A DNA stretch of 64,000 bases from Cardinalis cardinalis (GCA_014549065.1 JACDOX010000038.1:3479719-3543718), one strand, 5' to 3'. Positions 1 to 12,100 are shown, counted from the first letter of the stretch. The notes: generated by a model from the letters alone, not told the origin. A program made the numbers and translations.

Positions 1-1595
1 CCGCACAGGCTTGAGCTGATCAGAGAACAAACAAGCTGACTTACCAGATTTTGCTGTCTAAATATTATGAGCCCAACTCAGCTCAAAGTAAGCAAGCATG
101 CTAAAAATGTTTAAACAAGAACTACATTTGGTTAATGCTTCTAGGGGTAATTGCCACTATCCAAAACACCCTTCCTCCTCTGTAATAGTATGTGAGCAGA
201 GGGCTTAACCAATTTCCTTCAAAACACCATTAGGAAGCTGTAATGGAGTCAAAAATATACCCCTTTCTTGGTTTATTCATTAACAACTTAATGTAAAATA
301 CTTCCTTTCTGGCTTTATTTGTTAACAACATAATGTGAAAGACTTGTATTCCAGGCTTGGCTGTTATGAGTATGTCTTTGAGGGTAAGGCTTGAAGCACT
401 GAGATTTTTAATTACTGGTTCTTGTCCTTTTANCTATCCAGGCTAGCAAGACATTATGTGGAGAAATGATAAGCTCTTTGGAAGCATTAAGTCTTTGTTT
501 AGAAAGGGTTGTGATTTATCATCTTTTTCATGTAGTAATATGGGCATATGTGAGTTCTGCAGAGTCTGAGGAAATGGCCTGAAGTTGTGTCAGAGGAAGT
601 TTAGGTTGGATGTTAGAAAAAGGTTCTTCACCCCAGTGGTGATTGGGCTCTGTATCAGCTCCCCAGGGAAGGGGTCACAGCACCAAGCCTGACAGAGTTG
701 AAAAAGCATTTGGGCAATATTCTTGAGAGTCGCATGGTGTGACTCTTGGGGATGGTCCTGTGCAGGGCCAGGAGTTGGACCCAGTGATCCTTGTGGGTCC
801 CTTCCAACTCAGCATATTCTGTTCTGTGATCCTGTGATTGCTTTGGATCTCAGAGTTTTGTAAGAGCAGGCCAAAGCAGGCAGCTGTCAAGTTTGCCTGG
901 AGTGTTGTGCAAGCCATATCAGAAAGCCTTGGCTCTAGAAGAGCAAAAACCAAAGCCCCATGCTTTTCCTTCCATACAGGGATAAATCAGCAGGCTCTTC
1001 TCTCCAGCCATGTGCTTTCTCTCTGCTGTTTGCTTCTGTTATGCCCAGGATGCAACTAANGAGCCACCAGCAGCATTGAGTCAGCAAGAGTTGCTCTCTT
1101 AGCAGGGTCAGCAAGAAGAGTTCATTGAGAAATGTTACCAGCTTAAGCAGCTTTGTCTCAGTATATAAGGAGGATTTGAGTCTGGGGAGATGGATAACCT
1201 AAGGAGAAGAAATAGCCTCCTAGGAAGCCCAGTCCCTTTTCACATTGTAGTTTTCTCTACATGATAACATATCTGGGAAATTTTAATTCCTAGGTAAGGG
1301 CTGTGGAGTAAGCATGAATTTTAGAACAAACAGCAGTTCCACCTTGATGTGGCAGTCGTTTGTTGTTGTGCGTAGGTCAGAAGTCAGATGTCAGCCACCA
1401 GTATGCATAATGGCAATATTCATTTCCTGATGTGGGTATTATCTTTGAGATGGTTTTGTGCTTCATGTGGCAGTTAAATTACCTGTATTCAGAGTTAGAG
1501 CATCTGGGCTCTTACAACATTGATAGTATCAGAACTGAGGAAAAATAAGATTCTCTAATATGAAACAAAAATATTTTATGTTTTTGGTTTTGCAG
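1..1595 (+). other. Intron 1 or 5' flank of IFT27; no exon seen apart from a CR1 copy
   Basis: No ATG with a following MVKL-like peptide and GT donor is visible here, and there is no CpG-rich promoter. The first coding exon and promoter therefore probably lie upstream of the window. Apart from the CR1 fragment at 563-841 the sequence is ordinary AT-leaning non-coding DNA. Confidence 0.7.
563..841 (+). mobile_element. CR1 LINE 3'-end fragment, + orientation
   Basis: The sequence follows the CR1 3' region: GGAAATGGCCTGAAGTTG, then TTTAGGTTGGATGTTAGAAA, a gap-like divergent part, TGGGGATGGTCCTGTGCAGG, and GGGTCCCTTCCAACTCAGCA. It ends in degenerate octamer repeats (ATTCTGTTCTGTGATCCTGTGATTG). 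This is the standard 5'-truncated form found in bird genomes. The element is inactive, with no ORF left. The 5' boundary is approximate. Confidence 0.9.
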
Positions 1596-1675
1596 GAGAT
1601 CCAGCTGTGGGTAAGAGTGCTTTAGCCCAGATGTTTCGCAGTGATGGGGCTCATTTTCAGAAGAACTACACGCTG
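1596..1675 (+). CDS. IFT27: IFT27 first visible coding exon (P-loop)
   Basis: This 80-nt exon follows a TTTTGCAG acceptor and ends at CTG before GTAAGC. It enters in phase 1: the first G of the Gly codon lies in the preceding, unseen exon. It encodes 27 residues from GDPAVGKS to the QKNYTL end, that is the phosphate-binding loop and the lead into switch I. The exon edges coincide with a clean 27-codon block, which supports the boundaries. Confidence 0.95.
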
Positions 1676-4600
1676 GTAAGCATACAACAGGCTCAGACTG
1701 CTGTCTAAATTTTTTCTAAGATGAGAGGCCTAGAACAAAATAAATATGATTTTAAGTTGAGGCATTCAAGGTGGGATCTTAGAGGGTTTTCTTTCTTGCA
1801 CCCTAGATTCTGAAGAGAAAGCATTTAACGTTCTGTAAGTCTGTATTATGTAGGTGCTGGTGTTGAAACTTAAGGCAGAATAATTTAGTTAATCTTGTGA
1901 TTTTCCTACTGAACCAATGTTTTCACAAGGTTTTGTGGTGTTAGAGAGCTTCCCCCTTTAGGGACTATTCTATGAAAAAGCACTGCTGAAGGAGAAAGCT
2001 TTTAATTCCAACTATTAAATGTGGATGTGGACAGTGCGCTTATCACTGTGCAAACACCAAGATGTGCTGCATAGCCCCAAGATAATTATAATCTACAGAA
2101 ACTGTTCCCAGATGAAGAGGATACAGTTTGCAGTCTTTCAGTGTAAGAATCAATGGTGATGACTAATCAGAAGCAGGATAAAAATAAAAGTAAATATAAG
2201 TAAAGTAAAAAAAGGAAAATATGAGTGTGGAAGAAAAAAACCCCTAAAATATGTTTATTCATTGAAATAAAGATGGAAACCAGAATTTAAGGATAGAAAT
2301 AGAACAAACAAATGAGCTACAAAGCAGAATGAGATAAAAGGTGGGAGAAGCACAAATAATCTCAGTCCCATATGTTCGTTCATCACATGGTTAGTGCAGA
2401 ATGTTCTAAGGCGTGCGTTAGAGCAGCAGTGTGAGAGCGAGCGTAGACCTGCAGACTTCAGCTAATACTCTGAGCTGTAAATAAGCAAATCTCTTTGGTT
2501 CTCCTCCTTTTTCCCCCAGCTGAGCAAATCTATGAGCCTTTGACATATTGGTGAGATTAGGTTACCAGAGCTAGGAGGAGTATTGCTGAGTTTCCAGCAG
2601 TCTGTGTTTGATGAAATTGTAATGATTCACAAGAATTGCCTCAATCCAATGCACAGTTGGTATGCAGTGAGACAGGCTCTTAAAAACTCTCCTGATCCTC
2701 ATTTTCCTGATTCTTCTTGACAGACAGCGGGCATGGAATTGTTGGTGAAGGCTGTATCAGTTCCAGAGACAAGTGATAGTGTGGTGAGTTTTTCTGTGAC
2801 ATAAATTGGGTCAGAAAGAGACATCCAGAGCTCAAGCCCCACACGAGTCTCATTCTGGTGGAAGATCACTATGCATGTTCATAGGGCAATTAAGTTGCAT
2901 TAAGGAAATGAGGCTGATCATGTATAATTGCAGATGCTCCAGGGTTAGTTTAGTCTTAAAAGTGTAATTTTTATATACTTGTATCCAACACAAAATTTTA
3001 AACCAAAGTTATTGCCAGCTTTGTTGAGATTCTGTTCTGTCCTTCAGGGCACTCAGGTTTTGTTCGTGATTCTTGGAACTACAAAAGCTGAAGCTTATCT
3101 GTTATTTTTCCTTAATGCCCTATACTTCCACTGATGGAATGTATATAATTTTGTATAAATAGTAGAAGTTACTGTCCCACTTAACATATTCTGTTTCCAG
3201 TAGGGATGGAAACTAGACTTGGGGCCTTGGAAGTAACTCTTTTACTGCTTATACTTGAAAAATGGCTATTTATTTTCTCATACTATCTGGAGTTTTCTCA
3301 GTGCAGGGAATTTGTCCCTTAGGGACATGACACTGCTGTACTGAATAAAATGTTGGAGTTACAAGTTGCAGTATTTACTTCCAAAACCTTTCCCTACACT
3401 GCATTTTTCTTGGCAAGAGCCTTCTTTCTGTTTCCGCTTTCAGGAATTCTTCATATTTGACTCTGCAGGAAAAGATCTATTTTCTGAAATGCTGGAGAAA
3501 CTGGTAAGTCTTATGTAACAGTCCTCTTCTTCCAAAGAAGTGCTTTTGCTTTGAAGATCTGAGCTCCCCAGTCTGGCAGATGTAGCAAACTTTGTCTTTA
3601 GTGTAAATGGGACCAATTACCTCAGTTGCCAACGCATCCTGTTCTACCTCTCTAAAACTTGCGTAAGTACTAGAAGAAATACTTTCCAGAGAAAAGAAAG
3701 CAGATAGGCAGTTTTCTTACAAAAGAAATAGGAAACTTTAACTGAGAATTTCTGTGTACTGTTGTTTAAAGTTATTTTTATTTCTTAGAAAAACATCTGT
3801 TTTGCTGTGACTTCAACAGTGGGAGGTTTTTTTGTGTTACAGTGATATGTTTGATCCAGCAGAATTCATTCTTGTCCTTGAGCATAATCTTGCCCTTGGG
3901 TTTTTTCCTTCACATGTTTGTGACCTTCCCTGTACAGTTCTCTACTGTGTTATCTCATTTTGAGAAGCAGAATCAGTTAATTGATGTAAGCTTTTATAAG
4001 ATGGCTAAGTCAACCTAATGCTTCACTGTCTACAAAAGCGATTCCACTTTTACACTTGCACTAGATCTCCTTTACAAGGGTCTTCTCTAGAAGCTGGCTC
4101 AGCTTCTCAAACTGGAAGAAAACCCTTCTACTTTTTACCTAGGATTAATTTTGTGCTGATTCAGCATGAAAATCAGCTTCCCCGGGGATCAGATGAGTGC
4201 CAGAGCTGATACAAGGGGCAGGGCTGCACAGACGGGACTGGGGAGGAGAGCAAAACCACCTCTCCNAATGTCAGTGATTTAGTTGGGTCAATTGAAATGT
4301 GAAACCTCAGCCAGGGCATAGGATTCCTGGGTGTTAGGCTTTTTATTTTCATCTTAGCAGCTGTGTTTGCTACNTTTACAGCATGGCTATTGACCACATC
4401 AGTTTCATTAGAGCTGACAGTGTTCCTTTCTTGCTGTGCAGTGGGAGCAACCCAACGTCCTGTGCCTTGTGTATGATGTCACTAATGAGCAATCCTTCGA
4501 CAACTGTAACAAATGGTTGGAGAAGCTGAGGGCTCAAGCAGTTGGGATGCACATCCCAGGTAAGAATGAGTGTGATTCTTGTTATCTACTCCTGTCTTGT

Positions 4601-5281
4601 ATGACAGCAGTTGTTTCTGCTGAGCTGTGGAATAGAGAATTTATTTTAAGTCAGGGGCAGACATGACTTCCTCCAACTCCTTTGCTTTTATCAAAAACAG
4701 ATAAGGCTTGAATACGTTTCCTTTTTGGAATCTTTTTTAGGTAGTTATAGACTGTTTGCCATGCNTACAACTTCTTCAGTTACTTCTACAAATATTCCAG
4801 TATTTACGGCTTACAAGTCAGCATTGATGAGCTGGGTTTTTTTCTTTCCTTCCATATCTTTTTTTCTATAGGTGTCTTAGTGGGGAATAAAACAGACCTA
4901 GCTGATCGTCGAGTTGTGGAACAGGAACAAGCACAGGAGTGGGCTGAGAAACATGGCCTGGAATACTGTGAGATGTCAGTGGTGAGTATCTGCTCCTTTC
5001 ACCATCTGTNTAAGGGGATGTTTGTAAAGGTATCTTCTCTTTCAAGCAGAGAAAGATAACTGGGAACTCTCTTCACCTTGTTTGTCATCTAACTCAGTTT
5101 TAATCCTTCTTTGGTGAAACAGAGCAGAAATAGTCAAATGCTTGTTCCATCTGCAATTGACAACTTTCTTATTTCTTTACAGAAGGAAATNAAAAATTTT
5201 GAGGCCCCTTTCCACATCCTGGCAAAGTTATTCCACCAACTGTACAAAGAGAAAGTGGAAACTTTTCACTCACTAGCCTGA
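1596..5281 (+). CDS. IFT27: IFT27 (RABL4), Rab-like GTPase of the IFT-B complex; six of seven coding exons
   Basis: Joined exons 1596-1675, 2724-2783, 3444-3503, 4442-4559, 4872-4981 and 5183-5281 read as one open frame of 175 codons ending in TGA, with GT/AG at every visible intron. The missing first exon should supply about 11 residues, giving the usual 186-residue family length. Visible GTPase motifs are the P-loop GDPAVGKS, switch II DSAGK, NKTD for guanine recognition and the EMSVK region matching G5. From the known family: IFT27 pairs with IFT25 (HSPB11) in IFT-B1, acts in cilia and promotes BBSome exit; human mutations cause Bardet-Biedl syndrome. The catalytic Gln of Ras/Rab proteins is Lys here, as in other IFT27 proteins. 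There is no C-terminal prenylation Cys. The protein ends HSLA. No frameshift or premature stop is seen; one N falls in the last exon. Confidence 0.97.
1676..2723 (+). other. IFT27 intron (1048 bp)
   Basis: The intron runs from GTAAGC to a CTTGACAG acceptor. The middle (about 2150-2360) is very A-rich. A GTGATGA motif at 2155-2161 resembles a box C, but no matching box D follows at a usual distance, so no snoRNA is called. Confidence 0.85.
2724..2783 (+). CDS. IFT27: IFT27 exon, switch I region
   Basis: A 60-nt, phase-0 exon between CTTGACAG and GTGAGT. It encodes 20 residues starting TAGMELLVK, corresponding to the switch I Thr and the following beta-strand of the G domain. Confidence 0.94.
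2784..3443 (+). other. IFT27 intron (660 bp)
   Basis: Bounded by GTGAGT and CTTTCAG. No repeat or RNA gene recognised. Confidence 0.85.
3444..3503 (+). CDS. IFT27: IFT27 exon, switch II region
   Basis: A 60-nt, phase-0 exon between CTTTCAG and GTAAGT. It encodes EFFIFDSAGKDLFSEMLEKL. The DxxG motif (D64 to G67, assuming an 11-residue missing exon) is intact, but the next residue is Lys instead of the catalytic Gln of conventional Rabs. Confidence 0.95.
3504..4441 (+). other. IFT27 intron (938 bp)
   Basis: Bounded by GTAAGT and TGTGCAG. It carries two N bases (4266, 4374). Nothing further recognised. Confidence 0.85.
4442..4559 (+). CDS. IFT27: IFT27 exon, central G domain
   Basis: A 118-nt exon after TGTGCAG, ending at CCCAG before GTAAGA and leaving in phase 1. 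It encodes 39 residues plus the first base of a Gly codon, starting WEQPNVLCLVYDVTNEQSF. This is the strand and helix that follow switch II in small GTPases. Confidence 0.95.
4560..4871 (+). other. IFT27 intron (312 bp)
   Basis: Bounded by GTAAGA and TTCTATAG, with a T-rich tract before the acceptor. If retained, the exon frame stays open to 4666 and then stops. Confidence 0.85.
4872..4981 (+). CDS. IFT27: IFT27 exon, NKTD guanine-specificity motif
   Basis: A 110-nt exon after TTCTATAG, ending at TCAGTG before GTGAGT. It completes the split Gly codon and encodes 36 residues starting VLVGNKTDLADRR and ending CEMSV. NKTD is the G4 motif and EMSV begins the G5 region. Confidence 0.95.
5183..5281 (+). 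CDS. IFT27: IFT27 terminal coding exon and stop
   Basis: A 99-nt exon after TCTTTACAG, encoding 32 residues and TGA. It starts KE-X-KNFEAPFHILAKLF. The X comes from an N at position 5191; ATN can be Ile or Met, and the frame is unaffected. The C-terminal helix ends FHSLA. Confidence 0.95.
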   Translation, partial: KEXKNFEAPFHILAKLFHQLYKEKVETFHSLA

Positions 5282-5425
5282 CTGGTATGATTTATTTATC
5301 CTCGAAGCTTCTTCTAGTACTGAGAGTCCTGCTAGACTGAATACAGAGAGAAGAAAAAATATGAGCTATTTGCTCATATTGATAATAACAAACCAGGAAG
5401 TCCTGGTCATCCTCTGGTAATTCAA

Positions 5426-5431
5426 AATAAA
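5426..5431 (+). terminator. Probable IFT27 polyadenylation signal (AATAAA)
   Basis: The first canonical AATAAA after the stop lies 145 bases downstream, within TTCAAAATAAACT. A T/G-containing stretch at about 5485-5512 could be the downstream element. This would give a short 3' UTR of roughly 160-180 nt. No transcript evidence is available. Confidence 0.6.
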
Positions 5432-5451
5432 CTAGAAATAGGCAAGTAGAA

Positions 5452-6140
5452 AGACACTCTTTAAAGCTGCTACCTCAGCATTCCTTTCGTGTCCTCTAAC
5501 TTGGTTCTCTGCTCATTGAAAGTCTGCTAGGTTGGAGGAGGCGGAGAGTAAAAGGGGAGGACAGAATGGAAATTGCCAGCTATTTGCTTTAGTATCTTTT
5601 TGTCTGAACAGACTTCCTGCTGCTGCAAGCAGGGATTTAGAGGTTTGGAAAAGGATAGAGGAAGCTGACAGGATGTTTTTCGATTTAAGCCAGCCTTGAT
5701 GCATATACTGCAGGACAGGACCGATTTGGCCCTACCCCTTGAAAAGCATTTTCAGGAGGAGGCTTCTTGCCTTAAAATCAGCACCTAGAGACTGAGATGT
5801 GTGGAGGCAGAGATGGATTTCAGTGTGTTTCCAGGAGCACCCGGAGTTGGAGGCCAGTTTCAGCAGTGTTGCCTTTATCAGTTGTAGGATTGATATGCTG
5901 GTGACTAATGCATGTTTCTAATTTCCAGAATCTGTTTCTTTCCTTCGGCGTGGCTCACTGTCCCTGCCTGGTGGGAGCTGTGTCGCGTCCAGCCGCTGAC
6001 ACTTGGTGACGCAGTGCCCTCTGCTGGTCCCAGGTCGCAGGAGTTCTCCAGAGGCTGCCACCTCCCTTGAAGTGAGCAGGAAGGGCTTCCTGCAGGCACA
6101 TCCAAACTGGCTTAGCTGCAAAATGGAGTGAAATTGCAAG
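5452..6140. other. IFT27 3' flank with a GC-richer patch
   Basis: Non-coding. The stretch 5940-6080 is locally richer in GC and CpG than its surroundings and contains the CTCF-like motif listed separately. Overlapping minus-strand ORFs across this patch look like composition effects. Confidence 0.6.
6013..6027 (-). promoter_or_regulatory. CTCF core motif match
   Basis: On the minus strand the 15 bases read CCAGCAGAGGGCACT, which fits the CTCF core consensus CCASYAGRKGGCRSY at every position. It lies about 730 bp after the IFT27 stop codon, between the two genes, where an insulator would be plausible. Occupancy cannot be read from sequence. Confidence 0.55.
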
Positions 6141-9100
6141 AATATCTTTTCTATTCTAAAGATGAATCTAAAACTTACAAAAAATTACCTTTTCTTCTTC
6201 ATGTCTTTATCATCTTACATATTGTTGTGTCATTTTTGTCAGCTGAATTTGGCAATACTGTTCTGATTAGGTTCAGCTCTCAATCTCAAAATCAGAGTCC
6301 TCTTATTAAAGTCTCTTTGCTTGCCATTGAATTTCAGATAAAAGACCACTGTTCTGATGTTGCTAGTGGAAACAGAACTAAGGAAATGAAAGACAGCCTG
6401 GCNAAGTTACTCTGACTCAGCTGTGTCTGGCTAGAAGCTTCATATTAGAAAGGGTAAAAGCCTAGAGAGAGTTGCTGTATTGTGTGGAGTACTGATGTTC
6501 CATGTGTAGAGTCTTTTCTAATGCAGTATGCAAAAGCATCTGTGGTAAGGTACTGCCTTGTAACTGAGCCTAACACCAAGAGTTTCAAAAATTTAACCAT
6601 TATCTTCCTGATTATGGTAGACTCCCTTGAGCAAAGANGCTGAGTTTTGTAGAGACTGAGCACTGAGTGATTTTTCAGGCAGCCTTTTCAGGAATCTGTG
6701 TTTCAAGACTTCTATATGTGTGGTTTGTAAACATTTTTATGCCCAGTGCTAGGAAAAGTACATTAAATTGAACGTAAGAAATATGGCTGCAGATGTTGTA
6801 GCAGACTTTATCAAGCACTTCAAGAATCTGGAGAAGCAGTGGCCTCATTTCACTGGCAACAGTGTGTTGATGCTGAGAACTCACTAGGGAGCACGAATAC
6901 CAGTTAAAGAGGATGAGTAGCAGCTCAATCTATAAGAAGTAAAAACAAGAGGTTCTTTTGCTAAAAGCCAACGCAAAAATGGCAGAAGAATGTGGGAAAG
7001 CTCCTGCTTTCTCCAGAGAAGGAAGGAGTCCTAGCTAGAAGACTCACTCTTTTTGAACNGGATTAGCATTACTGGCATTTGGATCTAGCACGGGTTTTCT
7101 TGTTAATCCTGGGTGTTTCTTGTTGATTTACATAGCCCTCACAGACTCTTGCTTGCAGATGCTGGTATCTGCACCTTTTATTCTTACTCTGACTAGTAAG
7201 AATAAAAGCTATTTTGGATGCTTTGCTGATCCAGTTAAAGAACTAAAGAAGGTTTGTTTTTATTTGGTATCTCATTTCCCTCTGGTTCTATTGACAATGT
7301 GATCACAAAACAAGACACATATTTTTTCATATTGATAATAACATACTAGATGTGTATGCCACCTGTGACATGGTGTATCTAGGGGGAAGAATGCCTTGGG
7401 AATAGGTAATAAAATGAATTTTGTGCAATCTTTAACCAGGGAGTCTATCTCTCTGCACCTGAAGGACCTCCCATAACTTCAAATAAACACTCTAAATGCA
7501 CCTGTAAGATGAAGATTGGTGAATGCTGTTTTATAAAATNAATGCAAAGGCTGGAGGAGCTCATTAAGGGAATGCTTGCAGTGGTGATTTGTGATTTATA
7601 GGGAAGCTGCTTTTGAGAAGTTAGTGAAGAAAAATGCAGCCCATGCAGGGAAAGATATATTGCCTGAGAGAGAAAATGTATGATCTAATTAGCTAACAGT
7701 AGGAATTCACCCACTGCCCCTTTCCCTCTTCCACAGGCCACAACCACAATTAGAAAAGAAGTCATGTCTAAAGCATGTTATCCAACTTGCTTTTTACAGG
7801 ACTATTTCAAGCACTAGTGTGGACACAGTTTAATGTCCTTCAAAATAGTGTGTTTGACAATAACAATCTCAACCCTTTCAAATCTGTTTTAACAGCATAA
7901 TATATTGTCCTTCCTGGCTGATGTGCTGTATAATACCAGCCTAATCGAAGTGGTGGTTGTTGCTATTTTCCTGGCTTAATTGTGACCTTGGTTGTATAGG
8001 CTAGGAGTGAAGAGGGGGTAGNAAACATGGGAGCCAAACGTGGGAAGATTGTGGGAAATAGTTTTGTCTCTGTGTGAATTTCAGAGTGGTGAGTAAGTGA
8101 GCTGGACCAGCAGGATGAGTAAGAGTCTGGAGCTGTTATTAAGTTTCTCCTACCTGTTTACTAACTGGCAGTCACATCTGTAGAGTGAGGATTTGTGTTT
8201 GCTGCTTATAGGCTTAGCATCAGTCTGAATTACAGATGCTGTGGAGAACAGTGGGAGGAAGACAGAAAGCTTGTCTGCTGACCAGGAAGCTTGTTGTCTT
8301 CTTACAGCTCCCCTGCTTTGTCCAGCTGTGCAGTGCTGCAGGTGCTCAGCATGAGTGTTACAACACAGAAAAGACCCAGCTCAACCAGAATTGAAATTTG
8401 AGAAGAAGGGGAAGGAAACAAACAGGCCTTTAACTGGTTTTAATAGATACGTAGTCCTTTTTCCTGCTTGCTTGTTTGATTAGACAAAACCATTTCTTTC
8501 CTCCCTGGAGTCCCNCCTTCTTACCTTTCCATTGGTCCTCATGGGTCTGCACAGAATCTCTGTTATANTTGTGCCCTGCTTTACTTAGCTTGATACATCA
8601 CGAGCTGATTTTTTTTATCCTTCTAATTTCTGCATTATCTATTCCTAAGGCTGCAAGACATTTCTTCTTAGATTAATAGACAAAAGGAAACAAAAGTGGA
8701 ATTTTTAGTCAAATTGTCATTGGAAGAAAAAGCCTTAAGAAGCTGTCTGACATTCTGAAATTTTATTGGAAATTCATTTGTGTAAAGTTGTCATATTAAA
8801 GATGCTTTAATGGTTTTGTTTTGTCTTGCCCGACATAGTCTACTGTGGAGTGAAATTCAGGATGTAAAATTCCAGAAAGATCAGGTTTTATTGTGGGAAT
8901 TAATAGGAGTTTCAAAGCTGATCACACTGTGATAAGATCTGTTAAGTCTTAACAATGGAGTGGTCACTACTGTTCATAATGAAGCATTAAATATACTGAA
9001 ATGGGGCTGTCAAAACAGTTTCTTCTAGAGATTTGTTCATTTTAAAGACTTTAAACTTAAGAAAGGACATCTTTTAAAAGACTGATCTGATAAATGACAC

Positions 9101-12100
9101 CATTTGGATCAGGGTTATTTCTGATATACCTTCAGTGACTTGAAGAGCTGGATTTAGTCTTTTATGCCAATTGACTCCCCTGGGTAAGCTTCATTTCTTT
9201 ACCCACTATACATCTTGGACCAATCTGACCTGATAGCAAAAGACACATGATGTTGTTGAAAATGAAATACTGCCTTGGGGCAGAAGGATAAACTGTGTGG
9301 CCTCCTGAGGTCCTCCCAGCAATACTTTCTATAATTCTATTAGATTAAGTGAGGAAAGAAGTAGCATGGAAAGCACAAAACAGGCTAAGTCATAAACTAG
9401 CAATTAAACTGGGAGCTGGGCAGAAAACGTACAATCTATCCCAATTAAGAGCTGTATCTCAAGAGAAACTGGGAGCCTGACGCAGGTGCTGACAGCAGGG
9501 AAAACTCTGCATTTCTGTTCTGGAGGCAGCAACTGCTTTCTGCTGCTGCTTATGCAGATCTGTGGGGGTCCTTATGCAACTCAAGGCTGTGCTCTGTTTT
9601 TAATACTGTATCTCTCATGTTCAGGTGGCAGTTGCTTGCAGTTGTGGTCTCATCTGCCTACACAAAGTCAGCAGCATCATGTCAGATTATTTGCTAGTGG
9701 CAGGAAGACATCCCTATTATTGACACCTGCATGATGGGACCCCTCTCTCCCCATGCATTCTCAGTCCTTTTCCTATCTCCTGTCTGCTCCTTAGTGGACA
9801 ATATCCACCTCTGCTTGCTCTTAACAAGCAATTTTTCCATCTTGCAGATGGTACTCTGGAACCTAGGGCTGAGGGACTTCTCAAAGGTGGAGTCAGAGCA
9901 GGAGCACTTCAAGGGCCATGTTGGCCTCCACAATATCCCTTTTGGCCTAGGGGCGCATCATCTCTCTACTCCTCGTGTCCTATTTCCTCCTCCTGCTGTC
10001 ACTTTGCCTGGAGAACAATGTCTTATGCGCCAGTTGCCCTTGGCTCTGTTGACCCAGAACAACAATGCTTGGGGGAGGGAGGAAGAAGAGAGCTAGACTC
10101 AGTCTTGAATCTTTTCAGGGCTCTTTAGCTGTTGTGACTCCCTGTGGAAGTCACCTGAGAGGTGGGAATTTTGCTCAGTCTAGGGTGTAATTTCCTGGCA
10201 GGAGACCACGAACAGAGTCCTGGCAGCCTCATCTGGGCTCTTCAGAGCTTGCTGCAGTGTAACTTTGTCAGACACTGGCTGTTCTCCTTCTAACCTGGTG
10301 TTTTGGTGGGAATTTTTGGTAGGGTGTTTTTACTCCTTGGAGGTCTTTTGTTTGTCTGTCATGGCTTCATGTATTTTCTTCCCTAGAGTTGTTTGTCAAG
10401 AAAAGCTTAGAATTGCTCCCTTTCCTGGTCTCTGAGATTTAATCTGGAAATGTTTAAAAGGGAAATGTGACAGACCCTACGTGTCAAGCTGGGGTCAGGG
10501 NTGGGGTCAGTTTGATGAGTTTCCCTCCAGCCAGATATACATCAATCGGAGATATGTGGAGCCTGTGATCTTTCTGCACAAGTACTAGAAAAATAGCCAG
10601 TATGAGGGCTGCAGTTAGAGACTGTGAGGAAAAGGATGTAAAGGCAGAAGTGCTCGACTTCTGTGTCCCAGACAGGGGAAAATCCAGGAGCACTAGGGGA
10701 ACAGGAATATGTAGGAAATATGTAGGTCTGTATTCCTTCATGAAGAGCCCAAAGGATTTNCTGAGGCAGACTGGGAGGGTGGGATTTAGGGAGGGGGAAA
10801 CCTGAGGCTTTTCCTGTCTTTTTGAGTGCTGTATGGAAATAAAGTGGGAGGGAAAGTAATTTTTGCATGAGCCACTGAGGGAAAATGAGGATACAGGGTA
10901 GAGNTGGATGACCTTGCAGGTGGAAGGGCAAGTGATAAGAATAAATAACTGAAAGGAGATTTTCAGGGCCAAGGGCAGGCAGGGATTCAGAGCCATGATG
11001 AGGAAGGCCACTGGTAGCCATCAGTTTAGGTTTAAGATGTAGGGCCTGCATTAGAAGAAGGCAGGAAGAGTTAAAGTCTGTGTGACAGGGTTGACACTGG
11101 AATTTGAAAGGGCAGTAGCAAGGCTCCAGAATGATAAACCAAGGAACAGTGTGGGGAGATAAGCACAGCAAGCTGTGATGCTGTGAGCAGCAGTGGCTGG
11201 AGACAGCGTACCTAGGTGAGACTAGAAAAAATAGAGTAGGTATGCTGAGGGCACTATCAAACTATCAGGGTGGAAGAGTGTGAAGAGATGTTGGAAATTC
11301 ATATTTAAGTAAAGCTCTTCTGAGGGAGTTTCTGAGTGAAGGGAAATAGATATCTACAATTGGTACCCACACGTCTTCATAAACACATTTAAAACACAAA
11401 ATAATTCCAGTGCTATATCCTCTGTCTCTGTTTTCCTTTGTCAAAAATTATCATGATCTTTCTGCTTAAACCTTTTTTTTTGGCGAGGGGGAGGGAGAAA
11501 GTGGGCAACAACACAGACATTTTTGCCTAATTGTGATGCTGCATCATGAATACATTCAGGAAATGGGAAGAGAACCTGCACCTCCACCTGGCCAGGCAGA
11601 AATGCCCGCTACTACTTAAGCATTGATATCTCACAACAGAAACTTCACAATCAGTTCATACAGCAAAAGGGATGGAAGGAATATTTTCTGTGTTGGTTTC
11701 CCTTCTCTGCTTTTGCTAATTCATTTTGATTCCTGTGATTGCTCTCTCTTAGTCTAACAGTTACGTGTGGCCATTTTGAACCAATTCCAGGACTTTGTTT
11801 CTGTGATGTTGGGTGGCTTCAGTTTGAGGACTGTAAAACTGGAAGTGTTGAGATTCAGGTTACAGTTGAAGCATCAAGCATAAAATCAGCTTGTAGGCAC
11901 AGAAGAACAGAGTATCTAGGAAAGATGATGTCTAGCAGGGTTAAGATAATGCTTTTCAGTGCTGTTGTCAGCAAAGAGAGGCCGCAATGAATGTGAAAAT
12001 GTTAGGAAGGAATTCTGGTGGATTTGGAAAGGGTAGCAGGTATGGGTTTCTTCTAAGAGGTAAATGCAGAGGAAAGGATACTGCAAGTCACTCGAAGGAG

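Noticed and set aside
2150..2260. Box C-like GTGATGA in an IFT27 intron, possible snoRNA
   Set aside because: No box D (CTGA) at 60-90 bases and no terminal stem.
5371..7345. TCATATTGATAATAACA occurs near 5374 and again near 7328
   Set aside because: A single 17-base match in AT-rich DNA is close to chance expectation here, and the flanks do not align well enough to call a duplication.
10484..11171. Overlapping minus-strand ORFs of 175 and 209 codons
   Set aside because: Two frames are open over the same DNA because the + strand is purine-rich. No recognisable domain, no splice-linked exons and no start context support a gene.
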